A stretch of 64,000 bases of DNA from an uncultured Prevotellaceae bacterium (GTDB taxonomy: Bacteria; Bacteroidota; Bacteroidia; Bacteroidales; Bacteroidaceae). The position numbers were made by a program, and so were the translations under genes. The stretch lies in contig OMWH01000003.1 of NCBI GenBank assembly GCA_900314755.1, forward strand, positions 101,294 to 165,293. Reading direction: 5' to 3'. Below the pieces are notes generated by a model, which saw nothing but the letters and a program-made list of their open reading frames with translations, was not told the DNA's origin and did not search any database. Numbering within the stretch: position 1 is the first letter of the stretch; every line of letters begins with the position of its first letter. Positions 62,967 through 64,000 of this stretch are shown here, in pieces.

Positions 62967-63946
62967 AACGACTCATATACATACTGCTGATAACGTTCAC
63001 TGCAATACTGAATTGTAGTGCGATGGATGTCACCTTCAGCGGTGCCACCCCCCAGTTTCACTACTATGGCAAGGATCACTTAGGCAACAACCGCACGGTA
63101 GTCAACTCTAACGGCACGCTGGAGCAGGTGACGCACTACTATCCCTTCGGGGGAGTCTTCGGGGATGTGTCCCTGAATGCCCCCACGCAGGAGTACAAGT
63201 ACAACGGCAAGGAGCTGGATCACACCCACGGACTTGACTGGTACGACTATGGTGCACGCAACTATGATGCGGCGCTGTGGCAGTGGAACAGTTTTGACGG
63301 AAAGGCGGAGGACTACCAGTATGTAAGTCCCTATGTCTATGCGCTCAACAATCCTGTTAAGAATATAGACCCGGACGGGAAGAGTGTTTGGACAAAGGTG
63401 GCGAAGGGCTTTGTCAAGGTTAGCAGAAGTGTCGCTAAGAATGGTGTATCCGCACTTAGCAAGGCAGACACCTACTTGAATGCGTTCTCAGACGTAACCG
63501 ACGCTATTAACACATTAACTGATGCCAATGCGTCAACTGGCGAGAAAGTCGCCGCAGGTGCAAGTCCTGCTTCAGAACTTCTCCCTGTAAGTGTTGGGGA
63601 TGTCAAGGATGCAGGGAAGGCGGTAAAAAGAATTATTAACAAGTCCAATAATCATGGTCAAAATGGTAAAAAAGCAAGATTTATTGTTGACCCTGACGGA
63701 CACACAGTTGACACAAAAATGACACCTGTGGGTAGTTATATACAACCAAATGGTGATAGAACAGACATTTTGCAAAAGAAGAGTCATTATAATAAAAAAG
63801 CTAAAAGGAACGATGGATATTCTCATACCCATCCCAAAACTGAAAACGTAGATAAAGAAGGAGTATCTCACTCAACTTTATCTCAAGATACGCATCAACC
63901 TACATATGAAGAAATAAAAAACATTGAGGATGGAAAGGCTTTATAA
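62960..63946 (+). CDS. Truncated RHS-type toxin with signal peptide
   Basis: A 328-residue protein. Residues about 1-21 form a signal peptide (MVKRLIYILLITFTAIL). Then, at about residue 31, begins the last part of an RHS core: GKDHLGNNRTVVNSNG, THYYPFGGVFG, YKYNGKELDHTHGLDWYDYG and VYALNNPVKNIDPDG, the classic RHS end. Residues about 140-220 have the pre-toxin look (ASTGEKVAAGASPASELLP). The last 110 residues are the toxin part with PVGSYIQPNGDRTDILQ and GYSHTHP; the toxin family was not recognised. The full RHS shell is missing. Confidence 0.8.
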   Translation: MVKRLIYILLITFTAILNCSAMDVTFSGATPQFHYYGKDHLGNNRTVVNSNGTLEQVTHYYPFGGVFGDVSLNAPTQEYKYNGKELDHTHGLDWYDYGARNYDAALWQWNSFDGKAEDYQYVSPYVYALNNPVKNIDPDGKSVWTKVAKGFVKVSRSVAKNGVSALSKADTYLNAFSDVTDAINTLTDANASTGEKVAAGASPASELLPVSVGDVKDAGKAVKRIINKSNNHGQNGKKARFIVDPDGHTVDTKMTPVGSYIQPNGDRTDILQKKSHYNKKAKRNDGYSHTHPKTENVDKEGVSHSTLSQDTHQPTYEEIKNIEDGKAL

Positions 63947-64000
63947 ATATATGAATGAAGAGACGGATTGCGTCAACCTTTATGAAAGTACTATACTTTC
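63930..64000 (+). CDS. Probable immunity gene, start only
   Basis: A frame from ATG 63930 (overlapping the RHS end by 17 nt) or ATG 63951 (4 bp after its stop) runs out of the window. Start of the shorter form is MNEETDCVNLYESTIL. Position directly after an RHS toxin makes an immunity role likely. Only about 20 codons are visible. Confidence 0.45.
   Translation, partial: MERLYKYMNEETDCVNLYESTIL

Overview
The window is chromosomal DNA of a Bacteroidota bacterium, most likely Prevotella or a close relative from a gut or rumen. Reasons: the recurrent promoter -7 box TAnnTTTG with a TTTG-type box about 20 bp upstream, and almost no Shine-Dalgarno use; the gene orders holB-ricT-gldH, mreBCD-mrdA-rodA and exbB-exbD-exbD-tonB; DUF4834, GldH and PorT-type proteins; a type IX secretion-like tail on a secreted galactanase; and arabinan/galactan enzymes.

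Layout. 1-2904 is dnaE, cut by the left edge. 3045-4833 holds phospholipid synthesis (psd, pssA, DUF4834); 4876-6861 pyrH, birA and tadA. 6862-10855 is a sugar locus: an orphan receiver, a XylE-type symporter and a GH51 arabinofuranosidase. 11172-14936 is metF-holB-ricT-gldH. 14939-21269 (minus) is the rod-shape cluster mreBCD-mrdA-rodA behind an IMP-cyclohydrolase-only half of purH. 21462-26673 holds a CAU tRNA, a START-like protein, an LptG-type permease, ribBA and an aspartate aminotransferase. 26865-32333 is a TonB energising operon, followed by a TPR sensor kinase, a 56-residue ferredoxin, a PorT-like barrel, rplS and a beta-lactamase-fold hydrolase. 38047-41259 carries the missing AICAR transformylase half of purH, a small basic protein and a GH53 galactanase. 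41322-48990 (minus) is a GntR-controlled block of an ABC exporter plus a MacAB-TolC-like efflux system. 49392-59863 holds a second TPR sensor kinase, nadK, pdxJ, a DJ-1 protein, ispD, recG, two cell-wall hydrolases, a CapA protein and a Fic protein.

The last 4 kb (about 59.9-64.0 kb) is different: AT-rich, gene-poor and mosaic. Three unrelated small genes each follow a promoter and a copy of a shared leader with the core AAGTGGATCATTGAGA. One follows the remains of a polymorphic toxin tail. The region ends in a truncated RHS toxin with a grafted signal peptide and the start of its probable immunity gene. I read it as an RHS toxin/immunity cassette graveyard and reservoir.

Non-coding repeats are the other unusual layer: two copies of a roughly 120-bp palindromic element with four 22-bp units; 8-bp and 9-bp tandem arrays that fill gaps inside operons; a promoter module present three times; GC-rich palindrome clusters; and strong hairpins inside two coding regions.
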